Positions 17,088 through 27,568 are shown, counted from the first letter of the stretch. The stretch is 64,000 bases of DNA from Sulfurovum sp. (GCA_027063305.1 JAMORY010000032.1:1-64000); one strand, 5' to 3'. Program-made: numbers and translations. Notes: generated by a model not told the origin, from the sequence alone.

Positions 17088-18100
17088 TATTGTTTCGCCC
17101 TTTGTATCATGATCTCTCTTTCACTTGGTCCGTGCTCTTTGGGTGCAGGTACCTGCTCTACGATAATATCTATCACGTCATCGGCACTTCTGTTATTCAG
17201 TTTCGCATGTTCACTAATGATCAGACGGTGTCGGAACACCTCATGGATCACTGCCAGCACATCTGCTTGCGCTACCTCAACAGCTCCTCTGAGCCATGCA
17301 TGTGCCTGTGCACACTTCTGTAGGGAGATAGAGGCTCTTGGACTTACACCAATATCGATCAGCACACCAAGTTGTTTGCTATATCGCAGCGGATAACGGG
17401 TAGCAAAGACCAGTTCTATCATATAACGCCCTATCGCTTCACTCACCGCTGTTTTAGCCACCTCTTTTTGTGCTTGGAAGATCACCTCCTGACTCAGCTT
17501 CTCTTTCACCTCATGTTGTACCAAAGATTCGTTCTGCAACATCTTAAGCATCTGATACTCCGCTTCCATAGAAACATAGTCGATCTTTACATGCATCAAA
17601 AATCTATCTTTCTGCGCTTCGGAGAGCGGATAGGTACCCGACTGCTCGATAGGATTTTGCGTCGCCATAACCATAAAGAGCTGAGGAAGCTTGATGGTCT
17701 GTCCTGCAACACTTACCTGCTTCTCCTCCATCGCTTCAAGCATAGCGGACTGTACCTTAGCCGGTGCACGGTTGATCTCGTCAGCTAAAATGATATTTCC
17801 GAATATTGGACCTTTATGAAAACGAAATACCCGCTTTCCATCCTCTTCATACAAACGCTCTTCTCCTACCACATCCGACGGGGAGAGGTCAGGTGTGAAC
17901 TGAATACGAGAGTAGCGTGCATCAATATGGTCGGCGATCGCTTTAACCGTACGGGTTTTAGCCAGTCCGGGAAGCCCTTCGACCAGAATATGCCCATCGG
18001 CCAAAAGTCCGATAAGAAAACGCTCTATGACATGCTCTTGCCCAAGTACCCTTTCATTGGCATGTTCCCGAAGTAGTGCTATTCCCTCTTTCGCTGTCAT
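17087..18100 (-). CDS. MoxR-family AAA+ ATPase
   Basis: A 337-residue AAA+ protein with Walker A GLPGLAKT, Walker B IILADEINRAPAKVQSAMLEAMEE, sensor MVMATQNPIEQSGTYPLSEAQKDRF and the C-terminal lid domain with DIGVSPRAS. MoxR proteins act as chaperones that mature metalloenzymes or help von Willebrand-domain proteins. Usual partners (DUF58 and VWA genes) would be expected nearby but are absent; the next gene in the transcript is the small ribbon-helix-helix protein. The target is therefore unknown. Confidence 0.93.
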   Translation of the reverse strand: MTAKEGIALLREHANERVLGQEHVIERFLIGLLADGHILVEGLPGLAKTRTVKAIADHIDARYSRIQFTPDLSPSDVVGEERLYEEDGKRVFRFHKGPIFGNIILADEINRAPAKVQSAMLEAMEEKQVSVAGQTIKLPQLFMVMATQNPIEQSGTYPLSEAQKDRFLMHVKIDYVSMEAEYQMLKMLQNESLVQHEVKEKLSQEVIFQAQKEVAKTAVSEAIGRYMIELVFATRYPLRYSKQLGVLIDIGVSPRASISLQKCAQAHAWLRGAVEVAQADVLAVIHEVFRHRLIISEHAKLNNRSADDVIDIIVEQVPAPKEHGPSEREIMIQRAKQ

Positions 18101-18257
18101 TGCTGTATACTCTTTTTATTTTATTTTAACAATTTTTTATAAACAAGCGGTTGAAAGAGGTCGCATCAATAAGCGCTTTGTTTAACGTAAATCATGTTAA
18201 TATCCTATGCTAAAATCGTACCATAAGGTACTTTATCCCAAATATATCGAGTAACCC

Positions 18258-21200
18258 ATGACCATTTCTCCACGGTACTTTATGATCCTAATCCTCCTCA
18301 CCTCTCAAGGTGAGGCACAATATACTCCCAAAAACCAACAGCCGATACAACATTCAAAAGAGAATGAACATTTTGCACCTATCGATCGACGATGTCCTAA
18401 AGATCAGAAATGGACGGATGCCAATCTTGAAAAATGGCTCCATCTTAGCGGCAAAAGACTTCACCAACTGAAAGTCGTGCGTGCTCTGGACAATCAGGCT
18501 CTCTGTACATTGCCGGCAAAGACACTTGCACGTGCACTCTCAAAAGTTGAGAACCCTCCCCGACCGGACAAGCCTGATGCTGCAATGCAATTTCGTATGG
18601 AACAGTTGAGCGTCAACGGTGTGGTCAGACCTGATGGACTTATCAATGCGATGAAGCAGCTTGACAGAATTGAGTCATTTACACAGCAGTTCATCCAAAA
18701 ACAAGCTAAGACCATTAGTGTGTCACGTGATAACTGGGTACCACTTGGTCCAGGGAATATCGGAGGAAGGATCAGAACACTATGGGTACATCCTAAAGAC
18801 CCAAATCTGCTTTTTGCAGGTAGTGTCGGCGGTGGTATCTGGAAAAGTACGGATGGAGGAGCCAACTGGCATGCTGTCGATGATTTTATGGCCAGTCTTG
18901 CTGTCACATCCATTGTTGCAGATCCTCGCACAACAGATGACATTGCTACGACCGTACTCTATGCCGCAACAGGTGAAGGGGTTTATAATATCGATGCACT
19001 CAGAGGGTATGGGCTATTCAAGTCCGTCGATGGTGGTGAGACATGGCAACATCTTCCATCTACAGATCCGACCACGGAAGATAGTGACTGGTACTACGTC
19101 AACCGTATTGCGATCAATCATGACGGTGTTATGATCGCCGTAGCGAGAAGCAATGCTGTCTTTACATCCAGTGATGATGGGGATACATGGTCAAAAAGTG
19201 AACCCGGCCCCAACTGGTACACTGTCATGGAGGATGTCAAGTTCGATCCTAATGACGATAGTAAAGCGATCGTAGGTTCGGTGAACGGGAACTGCTACTA
19301 TACCACAGATACAGGAACTACTTGGACAGAATCCAATATTGTCGATGCATCGGATTCATGGTTGAGCGGAAGGGTCGAACTCTCATATGCTGCTTCCACT
19401 GCAAATAAGATATATGCCTCTGTAGACAACAATAACGGTGAGATATACCGATCTGATGATGGTGGTGTCACATGGGAGCTGGTGGACACCCCTGAGCATC
19501 TTGGAAATCAAGGGTGGTATGCCAATGCGATCTGGGTCGACCCTACAGATGATGCACATCTTGTTATTGGTGGTCTCGACCTCTATCAAACAACCGATGC
19601 AGGAGATAACTGGACGAAGATCTCTACATGGTGGCTCTCCCCGAACTCTCCTCATGCAGACCACCATGCGATCGTTAGTGATCCAGGATACAATGGGGAT
19701 AGTGACAAAAGAGTCTATATTACAAATGACGGCGGGCTTTATAAAGCTGATGACATTACCGCTACTGATGACTCCGATGATACAGACAATGGTTGGGAGA
19801 ATATCAACAACGGCCTTGCCGTAACACAGTTCTATGGTGCCGCTGCACTTACCGGTTCGCGCATTACAGGAGGGACACAAGATAACGGTACCCTTTTAAA
19901 TATCGATATCAACAATAGCTCATGGGATAAGGTATTTGGTGGAGATGGCGGATTCTCTGCAACATCCACACAAGTAACCGATGGTGAGTATTACTACTTT
20001 GGGGAGTATGTCTACCTTCAGATACACCGATCGGACAATGGTGCAGGCAGTAGCTACATTTATGAGAACGGTCTGGATGATGCAGGAGACAATGCCAACT
20101 TCATCGCACCTTTTGTTATGGACCCCAACGATAACAACACCATGCTTGCCGGAGGAGAAAGTCTATGGAGAAGTACCAATGTCAGTACAGAAGATGAAAA
20201 TGATATCAACTGGACAAAGATCAAAGATCCTGTTGACGGAACAAAAATAAGTCAAATAGCTATTGCAGAGGGGGATTCCGATCTTATTCTTGTAGGCTAT
20301 AACAACGGAAGTATCTATAAGACGACAAACGGTACAGCGGTCTCACCTACATGGACACAGATACATGATGACGTCTCTAAACATGTTCTTGCACTACTGA
20401 TAGACAAAGATGACCATGACATATTGTATGCAGGATGGGGAGGATTCGACTCGGACAATCTTCAAAAGTCTGATGATGGAGGGAATTCCTGGAATACTAT
20501 CAGTGATGCCCTTCCCGATGTACCGATGAGAACCATAGAAAGACACCCCACACGTTCGGATTATCTCTATGTAGGAACGGATGTCGGTCTCTTTACCAGT
20601 GAAGACCAAGGTGGTACATGGCTTACGGTAGACAAAGGCCCAGCCAATGTATCTGTTGAGAAACTCTTCTGGTATGACGTGGTACATGGCTTACGGTAGA
20701 CAAAGGCCCAGCCAATGTATCTGTTGAGAAACTCTTCTGGTATGACAATGAGACATTAGTCGCAGCAACACATGGACGAGGTCTTTTCAGAGCCAAGATC
20801 GAACTTGAACCATGTGAGGAAGTACGCAGATTACTCAACGCTTACCACTGGACACTTGTAAGTTTTCCATGTGATACGGGAGATAATGGGGTAGAGGCAC
20901 TACTGGGAAAAGCGTTGGGTACCTATGGGAACAGTGATGACTGGGTCATGTATGAGCAGACAGGTGAAGATAACTATATCGGGGGCAATACAGCAAAACG
21001 TATGCTTGATGCCAATGATACTGTCGAACCGGGTAAAGGCTACTGGATCATTACTGCAACCGATAGGAATATGACGATAGACCATACCCTTTCAGGTTTG
21101 GCTTTCACCTCTGAACGGAATGCATCAGACTTCGATATTACCAACAGCTACTTCACGACAGTACATGTACGTCAGCTTCCCAATTCGGATGAGAATGGTA

Positions 21201-21517
21201 CGAAAAAAGTGATGTTAGGGAATCCGTTCCCTCGTTCAGTACATCTTAATAATATCTATTTTTCCCATGATGATGCAAATAGTAGCTATAATCCGATGAG
21301 CGATAATAATGATAGCGATGAAAACCCTAATGCTCCATATATTGACGGTACTGTCTATACTTTTGATAAACAGAGTACCAATAACGTGGACTATGAAGCG
21401 ATCAGCCCTGATACACCAGGGTTCTCAAACTTGATCTCACCTATGAGAGGATTTTTTATTATTCTAAAATCAGGAAGTACGGGAAGCAACTATATGGCTT
21501 TCCCTTATGAGAAGTAG
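18258..21517 (+). pseudogene. Large secreted Asp-box (BNR) repeat protein, frameshifted by a 68-bp duplication
   Basis: The ATG at 18258 starts a signal peptide (YFMILILLTSQGEAQ) and then a beta-propeller type protein with at least eight Asp-box motifs of the form S-x-D-x-G-x-T-W: STDGGANW, SVDGGETW, SSDDGDTW, TTDTGTTW, SDDGGVTW, TTDAGDNW, SDDGGNSW and SEDQGGTW. These occur in sialidases, VPS10 and Ycf48-like proteins. The first frame stops at 20697-20699. The stop is caused by an exact 68-bp tandem copy (20611-20678 and 20679-20746). Removing one copy joins both parts into one frame of 1063 residues ending at 21517. The second part (LVAATHGRGLF to the end) contains a further cell-surface-like beta domain. 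No sialidase active site is evident. Confidence 0.8.
20611..20746. repeat. Exact 68-bp tandem direct repeat inside the Asp-box gene
   Basis: Copy one is 20611-20678 and copy two is 20679-20746, both starting GTGGTACATGGCTTACGG and ending TTCTGGTATGAC. I see no difference between them. Because 68 is not a multiple of three, the second copy shifts the frame. Confidence 0.95.
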
Positions 21518-21540
21518 CCCCAATAATAAGGCTACTTTCT
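21512..21540 (+). terminator. Hairpin terminator after the Asp-box gene
   Basis: AAGTAGCC at 21512-21519 pairs with GGCTACTT at 21530-21537, followed by TCTT. The stem overlaps the stop codon at 21515-21517. Confidence 0.6.
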
Positions 21541-21737
21541 TAAAACAGCGTATCTCTCGACCCGTTCGGAGAAGGAAGAACCGGTACAAAGAAGAATCGC
21601 AGCTGCCAGTCGTTATGAAAATTATCCGGCCATAGTAGTACGCCTCCATACCGATCTTCACAGGTAGCGGCCCGATTTTATACCCTCCTTTACAAAACAT
21701 GGTATAATCCTGATCATTTAAAAAGAAGGTTCGTTCG

Positions 21738-22595
21738 ATGAAACAACGCATTTCTTTGGTTCTTGGAAGTGGCGGTGCCCGAGGGTTGGCGCATATCGGT
21801 ATTATACGCTACCTAAAAGAGCATGGTTATGAGATCGTCTCCGTATCGGGGTGTTCCATGGGTGCACTTATTGGTGGATTTTATGCTGCGGGGAGACTCG
21901 ATGCATACGAAACATGGGTCAAAGAGCTCGACGCTTTCGATATAGTCTCCCTACTCGACTTTGACGGAGAAGGCGGTCTGGTAGAGGGGAAAAGATTGAT
22001 GCGGGAACTTACCCGAATACTTGGCAAAGACATAGCGATCGAGACACTTCCCATTCCCTATACCGCGGTCGCTTCGGATATTGATGAGGAGAAAGAGGTG
22101 TGGTTGCAAAAAGGGAGTCTTATCAATGCCATACGCGCTTCCATCGCCATTCCTATTTTCTTCGCTCCGTTTCAGTTGGAGGGGAAAAGACTTGTTGACG
22201 GTGGGGTACTCAACCCCGTCCCTATCGCACCGACCTTCGGAGACCAAAGCGATATGATCGTCGCAGTAAACCTCAGTGGGGAGATGGCACACAAAGATCT
22301 GCTTGGCATCCCCTCTTCCAAAGAGACGCAACTTGTTGAGAAGTTCACGAAATACCTCTCCAAACTCACCTTTACCAACCCGCTTTTCCAAAACGATACG
22401 CTTCAAGTTGCAAACAGCGCTTTCGATACGATGCAAGCTAATCTCAGCCGTATGAAACTCGCTGCCTACCCACCTGACATTGAGATCACCATTCCACGGG
22501 ATCTATGCGGCACATTGGCGTTCAATCGTGCCAAAGAGGTCATCGATTACGGCTATACCAAAGCGCAAGAGGTTTTCCAAAACGACCCTTCGTAA
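21738..22595 (+). CDS. Patatin-like phospholipase (RssA/NTE type)
   Basis: A 285-residue serine hydrolase with oxyanion motif GSGGARG at 10-16, nucleophile elbow GCSMG (Ser40) and the catalytic aspartate in DGGVLNPVP. It probably removes acyl chains from phospholipids at the inner membrane face. No signal peptide is visible. A TATAAT box at 21703-21708 and a GAAGG ribosome site precede the ATG. It is a single gene, convergent with the TRAP permease gene. Confidence 0.9.
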   Translation: MKQRISLVLGSGGARGLAHIGIIRYLKEHGYEIVSVSGCSMGALIGGFYAAGRLDAYETWVKELDAFDIVSLLDFDGEGGLVEGKRLMRELTRILGKDIAIETLPIPYTAVASDIDEEKEVWLQKGSLINAIRASIAIPIFFAPFQLEGKRLVDGGVLNPVPIAPTFGDQSDMIVAVNLSGEMAHKDLLGIPSSKETQLVEKFTKYLSKLTFTNPLFQNDTLQVANSAFDTMQANLSRMKLAAYPPDIEITIPRDLCGTLAFNRAKEVIDYGYTKAQEVFQNDPS

Positions 22596-22768
22596 CTATT
22601 AACGCGGGAAAAGAAACTATACCTGAATGCGGAGTTGCCACTTCTCCCCGTAATTGTCCGATTTTTCGACATTGTAGTAGGCATGCAACTACGCTGTTGC
22701 GGAAATTTTCTCGAACTTTAACACTTTTCCTTCGAACCGTTTTATTATGTATTATAGCGTCAATCTAT

Positions 22769-24640
22769 CTACTTCCCGAACAGATAGATCAGATCGGGAA
22801 AGAGCACGATAATAAGAAGCGCTAAAAGTTGCAACGCAATGAACGGCACCACCCCACGGTAGATCGCACCCGTGCTTACCTTCTCACCCGCCGCACCCTT
22901 GAGGTAAAAGAGCGCGAACCCAAACGGCGGCGTAAGGAAACTCGCCTGTAAATTCATCGCAATGAGGATGGCGAACCAGATAGGGTCTATGCCAAAACTC
23001 GCCACGATCGGCACCAAAATAGGCACCACCACAAAGGCGATCTCGATAAAGTCAATAAAGAAACCAAGCAGGAAAATGACCCCCATTGCAATAAGAATGA
23101 ATGTCCACTTATCCCCGATCTCTCCGGTAAAAAACTGTAATGCCATATCGCCCCCGCCCAGTTCGTTAAAGACCAAAGAGAACGCCGTAGCACCGATGAG
23201 GATCATAAAGATCATCGCCGTAAGCTTGACCGTCTCCACCGCCGCGTAGCGCAGCAGCGCCATGTTGAAAACACGGTTGTACGCAGCCAATGCCATGGCA
23301 CCAAGTACCCCAATGGCAGCCGATTCCGTAGGCGAAGCGATACCCACAAAGATACTCCCAAGCACAGCCCCAATAAGCAGCAGCGGCGGGATGATCGCTT
23401 TAAGTGCGGACTTGAGCACTTCAGCGTAAGGCTTCTGAAGTACAATAGCAGGCGCGGCATCTTTGTTAAAGAACGCAACCGTTAGGATGTAGAGAATATA
23501 GAGAATGATAAGAAGTATTCCCGGTACCACCGCCGCTTTAAAGAGGTCACCCACGCTCAGATGCATCTGATCACCCAGAACGATGAGTACAATAGAGGGT
23601 GGAATGAGCTGCCCCAGCGTCCCCGACGCAGCGATACTCCCACTTGCCAAAGAGGGAGAATAGCCGTGCTTGAGCATCAAAGGCAGAGCGATAAGGCTCA
23701 TCATCACCACTGAAGCCCCGACGATCCCCGTACTTGCCGCGAGTATCGCTCCTACAAGCACCACCGAGACCGCCACGCCTCCTCGCACCGAACCAAAGAG
23801 CTGCCCCATCGACTCAAGCAGCGTTTCCGCCATCTTCGACTTCTCCAAGATTAGCCCCATAAAGATAAACAGCGGCACCGCCATGAGCGTAATGTTCCCC
23901 ATGATCCCGTAGGTACGGTACGGCAGCATCTCCAGCACATGCAAGCCCACTTCATCGGCGATGAGCGCAAAGAAGAGTGCCGTTGCCCCAAAGACGAACG
24001 CCACCTGAAAGCCGAGCATCAACAGCACAAGCGCCATAGCGAACATCAAAAAGACCGGATCGAACCAGAATGCCATACGGTTGTACCATGCCATATAAAT
24101 GAGGGTCGCTACGAGGGCGACCCCTACGAGGATTTTAAAGAGTAACGCTTTGTTCTTGAGTTTATGATAAGCTTTGAACACTTCACTTACCGCCTGTACC
24201 AGCAACAATACAAACCCAAATACAAGTACCGCCTTGATGATCCAACGGTTGCTCAAGCCTCCCGGATCGGACGATACCTCATGCTGCAAATAACTCTGCA
24301 ATGCCATATCGTACGCATCGGCAATGAACAGAAGTGAGAAAGGAATGACCAACAAGAGCATGGAGAGTATCTGAACTATTGATTTCACATCAAGTAAGTA
24401 GCGCTCAAAGAAGATGTCCACCCGCACATGCTTGTCATGCTTAAGCGCATAGCTCAGCCCCAAAAGGAATACCGCATCAAACAAATGCCATTCGACCTCC
24501 TGAAGAGCAATTGAACCGGCTGAGAAGAGGTAGCGCATCATCGCATCATACGAAACAAGCAATGAGAGCGCTACCACCAGCACCGCTGCCAGTAGACCGG
24601 CATATTTGGAGAGTCTGTCTAAATAGTAGGAGAGTTGCAT
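22769..24640 (-). CDS. TRAP transporter, fused small and large permease subunits (DctQM)
   Basis: The protein has 623 residues. About 1-165 form the four-helix DctQ part, with the WHLFDAVFLLGLSYALKHDKHVRVDIF signature, and about 190-623 the twelve-helix DctM part with GIVGASVVMMSLIALPLML and TPPFGFALFYLKG. TRAP systems import carboxylates and similar solutes with a sodium gradient and a periplasmic binding protein. No DctP binding-protein gene is adjacent, so the substrate and partner are unknown. The gene is followed in the transcript by nothing and preceded by ccdAB at zero distance. Confidence 0.93.
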   Translation of the reverse strand: MQLSYYLDRLSKYAGLLAAVLVVALSLLVSYDAMMRYLFSAGSIALQEVEWHLFDAVFLLGLSYALKHDKHVRVDIFFERYLLDVKSIVQILSMLLLVIPFSLLFIADAYDMALQSYLQHEVSSDPGGLSNRWIIKAVLVFGFVLLLVQAVSEVFKAYHKLKNKALLFKILVGVALVATLIYMAWYNRMAFWFDPVFLMFAMALVLLMLGFQVAFVFGATALFFALIADEVGLHVLEMLPYRTYGIMGNITLMAVPLFIFMGLILEKSKMAETLLESMGQLFGSVRGGVAVSVVLVGAILAASTGIVGASVVMMSLIALPLMLKHGYSPSLASGSIAASGTLGQLIPPSIVLIVLGDQMHLSVGDLFKAAVVPGILLIILYILYILTVAFFNKDAAPAIVLQKPYAEVLKSALKAIIPPLLLIGAVLGSIFVGIASPTESAAIGVLGAMALAAYNRVFNMALLRYAAVETVKLTAMIFMILIGATAFSLVFNELGGGDMALQFFTGEIGDKWTFILIAMGVIFLLGFFIDFIEIAFVVVPILVPIVASFGIDPIWFAILIAMNLQASFLTPPFGFALFYLKGAAGEKVSTGAIYRGVVPFIALQLLALLIIVLFPDLIYLFGK

Positions 24641-24946
24641 TTAAAATCCTGTAACAAGAAAGTCGATGGCGTTGATGAGTTCTGAAGAGCGGTGCGAGAG
24701 CGTTCCAATGCGTTCACCTATAGTCTCTAAAAGCACACCTCCCATCTCAGGAACGGCGGCATAGAGTACTTCTCCTCCTATTTCAACGGGAAGATACAAT
24801 CCTTCCACCTGCCGCATGTTTCTGATCAAAGGGATGACAAGGCGTGTACCCAGAGATTCATGAAATTCATGTTGTGCATCGACAAGATAAGGGATCAGCG
24901 AAGCCGTACTCTCATTCGCATTGCGGTAAATATCGAACTGTGCCAT
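24641..24946 (-). CDS. ccdB: CcdB-family toxin (gyrase poison type)
   Basis: A 101-residue protein that opens MAQFDIYRN, carries LVDAQHEFHESLGTRLVIPL and ends ELINAIDFLVTGF. These match CcdB, which traps DNA gyrase. Its start overlaps the stop of the ccdA-like gene by one base, the standard order antitoxin then toxin. Its stop directly abuts the start of the TRAP permease. Chromosomal copies are often remnants or anti-addiction modules; whether this one is active is not visible. Confidence 0.9.
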   Translation of the reverse strand: MAQFDIYRNANESTASLIPYLVDAQHEFHESLGTRLVIPLIRNMRQVEGLYLPVEIGGEVLYAAVPEMGGVLLETIGERIGTLSHRSSELINAIDFLVTGF

Positions 24947-25191
24947 TAGATGCGTCCGATCATCTGGGCAAATGTACCTCGCTTGGCAACACGGCGGTTA
25001 TTCTCCTCAATTGCCTCTTTATTCTTCTCAATCCACTCCTCTTTCATCTTTTCCCGTATGATCCGCTCCAATTCACTCTCCAAAGTAGCGGAGAGGTTGA
25101 TCTTATAGGCTTTCGCTTTGGCGATCAGATCACTGTTGACAGAAATATTCGTCGCTTTCTTGGGTGCGTCTATGCTGTAAATATGACTCAT
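24946..25191 (-). CDS. ccdA: CcdA-family antitoxin
   Basis: An 81-residue protein with an N-terminal ribbon-helix-helix part (KKATNISVNSDLIAKAKAYKINLSATLESELERII) and a charged C-terminal tail ending RRVAKRGTFAQMIGRI. The tail is the toxin-binding segment of CcdA proteins, where a FxxxxR pattern is conserved. It is expected to neutralise the downstream CcdB and repress the operon. Confidence 0.88.
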   Translation of the reverse strand: MSHIYSIDAPKKATNISVNSDLIAKAKAYKINLSATLESELERIIREKMKEEWIEKNKEAIEENNRRVAKRGTFAQMIGRI

Positions 25192-25228
25192 ACGTATTCC
25201 TTATGCGTATATTGAGTGTATTGTAACA

Positions 25229-26023
25229 TTATTTCCAGTAGGTATCAAGCCTCACATTCCACCCCTTGCGCCATCGCTCTTCACCCCGTGCGGGCGGAGA
25301 GTTCTTGATGCGGCGGCTAAGCATCGCTTTGGCGGAGTCGGCAAAGGCTTTGTACTTATTTGGGTTGGTCTCATCAAGATGTTCAAGCACTTGCAGCAGC
25401 CCCCACCCCTGCCCTTTGTAGCGTTCGCTCTTAAGCGTTCCTTCACCCTTGAAGTTGGTGTAGTCTATGAGGATGTAAAGCCCTCTCTCATCGATGCTAC
25501 CGTCTTTGTTGTAGAGCATATGGTTAAAGCGCCGCTTGATCATTGCTGCTTTTTTCGGGTCATCGATGGTATCAAGCATTTGCGGCAGCGCTTTCATCAT
25601 CCGCCGAGCCATGAACATCGCCTGATAGTCCATCGTTTGCTTGAGGAAATTGAACAGCCGCATATAGTAGACACTCTTTTGCTTCTTCGCCCAAAAGAAC
25701 GCCTCTTTACTCTGCCATGGGAAATCACTCTGCGGTGTAATACCCTTGGGAAGTTTCACACCTCTTTCTTGCATATAGGTAAGCACCATCGGAAAGACCT
25801 CACGAAAACGCTCCGTATGTCCTTTGGGAAACCATATGAAATGCCCGATACCAAGCGAAGCAAAATCCTCTCCTTTGTTCCACCAGATAAGATACTTGTC
25901 TTTCCCCGCTCCTTCATTGAGCCACACTTTTTTGGCAATGAATTGTGCCTGCTCCTGTGTCAGTTTCAACGGTACGGCAATAAGCAGCCCAGATAGAAGC
26001 AATAGCGCTATTGCATGTTTCAT
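25229..26023 (-). CDS. Secreted protein of unknown function
   Basis: A 264-residue protein with a signal peptide (MKHAIALLLLSGLLIAVP). The mature N-terminus holds KVWLNEGAGKDKYLIWWNKGEDFASLGIGHFIWFPKGHTERF, which has the look of an enzyme site: an acidic residue near a small-residue loop, then GIGHFIWFPKG. The arrangement is faintly like lysozyme folds, but I would not assign that. Similar uncharacterised secreted proteins exist in Proteobacteria. It lies 13 bases after the Sel1-repeat gene, so they are likely co-transcribed. Confidence 0.6.
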   Translation of the reverse strand: MKHAIALLLLSGLLIAVPLKLTQEQAQFIAKKVWLNEGAGKDKYLIWWNKGEDFASLGIGHFIWFPKGHTERFREVFPMVLTYMQERGVKLPKGITPQSDFPWQSKEAFFWAKKQKSVYYMRLFNFLKQTMDYQAMFMARRMMKALPQMLDTIDDPKKAAMIKRRFNHMLYNKDGSIDERGLYILIDYTNFKGEGTLKSERYKGQGWGLLQVLEHLDETNPNKYKAFADSAKAMLSRRIKNSPPARGEERWRKGWNVRLDTYWK

Positions 26024-26035
26024 TTTCTTTCCTTT

Positions 26036-27568
26036 TCAATACGTATAGTACCCATAATGCGTCATGATCAACCAGAAAGTCGTTGATCCGTTAAAGTTCT
26101 GACAAGACCTTTGCCGATTATAGTTTTTAAAACCGTAACAGGCGTTGGTTTTGATCCCCTCGCGACAGACTCTTTGTTCACCGTAATCTTTCAGTCCGTA
26201 ACAGGCATCTCCCCCGGATCCCTCACGGCACACTCTTTGTAAACCGTAATCTTTCAATCCGTAGCAGGCATCTCCTCCCGTACCTTCCAGACACACCCTT
26301 TGGGGACCATACTCCTTAATACGGTAACAGTCGTTCTTGCGAATGCCTCTAAATGCATTCTTTAACTGATCTCTGATATTTGAAGCGGAAGAACAGGCAT
26401 CGGAAAACCCCTTGCTACACCCTTTTTCTAAAAACCGCAAAGCCTGATGCCGGTCTCGGCTTGTTCCTTCACCGTTGGCATACATCACCCCCAGATTAAA
26501 ACATCCGACACCCAACCCCAGATCACAACTTTTTTTATAGTAGGTTAACGCTTTATAGTTATCCAAAGGGAATTGGTGCGTTCCCTCGTCATATGCCATA
26601 CCCACAGCATTACATGCTTCCGCATTACCCTGATCACAAAAGCTTCGATAGAGGTCATATCGCCGTTTTTCATTCTCTTTTTTCAAACGTTCGTTCTCCG
26701 CATCAAGCTCTTCTTGTACCTTGGCTAGTTTTGCATCGAACTCCAACGACTCGATACGCTCTTCATACATCTTTTTAATACACGCTGCATCATTGCCGCA
26801 TGCATTACGTTTTTTCAACCATGCCCGTTGCGCCACATCTTTACGGCGGGCTTTTACCGCACCGTAAACCTCGACAAGCTTCATATCCAATGCACTAAGG
26901 TTGTCATCTGCACATATGGTATGTTCGGTTTTATTCAGCCTTGAAGCATTACACCATGAAGGGATTGTACCTTGATCCGTACTACCATCCTCTTCGGTTA
27001 CAATCTTGATCCACTCTCCATACGCCCAACCTGTTTTCCCGGATTTTAATACTTTAACCTTATACCATGAGCCTTTTTGAGCAAGTATTGTTAACTTGTT
27101 ATCGGGGTAAAGCTTCCCAATTTGTCTACCGTTAGGTTTTGAACGCAGGGTAAGGAATCCGTCTCCGTTCGGATCGAGATTATACACAATACCTATCTTG
27201 GCTGCTTTATGGTTCGTTTTTGAAGATGCCGTTATAAGATCGATCAACTCTCTACGTGTTTTACAGACAGACTTGTCTGCATTACATATGATTTTCACTC
27301 CTTTGGAGTTGGTTATTTTGGTACAGGTACTCTGTACTTTTGTCAAATAGAAATATCGACCGTCATTGCTGATGGCGAGTTTACACTCCGGTGTCGTATA
27401 CCCGCCGAAACGTACCATTTTTGCATTGACTTCTCCAAATTGGACATTTTCACCAATATGTACTTGAATATCTTTTTGGGGTATGTTCTTTGCATTCAAT
27501 AGCGTAACCATACTATACAACAACAGCCATCCAACTCTTTTCATACTTCTCTCCACCTCTATTTTCAT
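26036..27568 (-). CDS. Secreted SH3-like, LprI-like and Sel1-repeat protein with Cys-rich tail repeats
   Basis: A 510-residue exported protein. The first membrane segment (GWLLLYSMVTLLNA) follows a short basic start. Next come an SH3-like bacterial domain (GFLTLRSKPNGRQIGKLYPD to GWAYGEWIKIV), a lysozyme-inhibitor LprI-type segment (CADDNLSALDMKLVEVYGAV with CGNDAACIKKMYEERI), a coiled-coil stretch, and two Sel1 repeats (ACNAVGMAYDEG, GCFNLGVMYANGEG). The end (about residues 412-494) is four tandem copies of a 21-residue unit of the type DACYGLKDYGxQRVCREG. The role is probably in the envelope. Confidence 0.8.
   Translation of the reverse strand: MKIEVERSMKRVGWLLLYSMVTLLNAKNIPQKDIQVHIGENVQFGEVNAKMVRFGGYTTPECKLAISNDGRYFYLTKVQSTCTKITNSKGVKIICNADKSVCKTRRELIDLITASSKTNHKAAKIGIVYNLDPNGDGFLTLRSKPNGRQIGKLYPDNKLTILAQKGSWYKVKVLKSGKTGWAYGEWIKIVTEEDGSTDQGTIPSWCNASRLNKTEHTICADDNLSALDMKLVEVYGAVKARRKDVAQRAWLKKRNACGNDAACIKKMYEERIESLEFDAKLAKVQEELDAENERLKKENEKRRYDLYRSFCDQGNAEACNAVGMAYDEGTHQFPLDNYKALTYYKKSCDLGLGVGCFNLGVMYANGEGTSRDRHQALRFLEKGCSKGFSDACSSASNIRDQLKNAFRGIRKNDCYRIKEYGPQRVCLEGTGGDACYGLKDYGLQRVCREGSGGDACYGLKDYGEQRVCREGIKTNACYGFKNYNRQRSCQNFNGSTTFWLIMTHYGYYTY

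Noticed and set aside
19383-19880. Minus-strand 165-residue frame opposite the Asp-box gene
   Set aside because: It lies entirely within repeats of the plus-strand gene and has no ribosome site or family features.
18258-20699. Sialidase assignment for the Asp-box protein
   Set aside because: Asp-boxes are present, but the sialidase arginine triad and FRIP motif are not recognisable.
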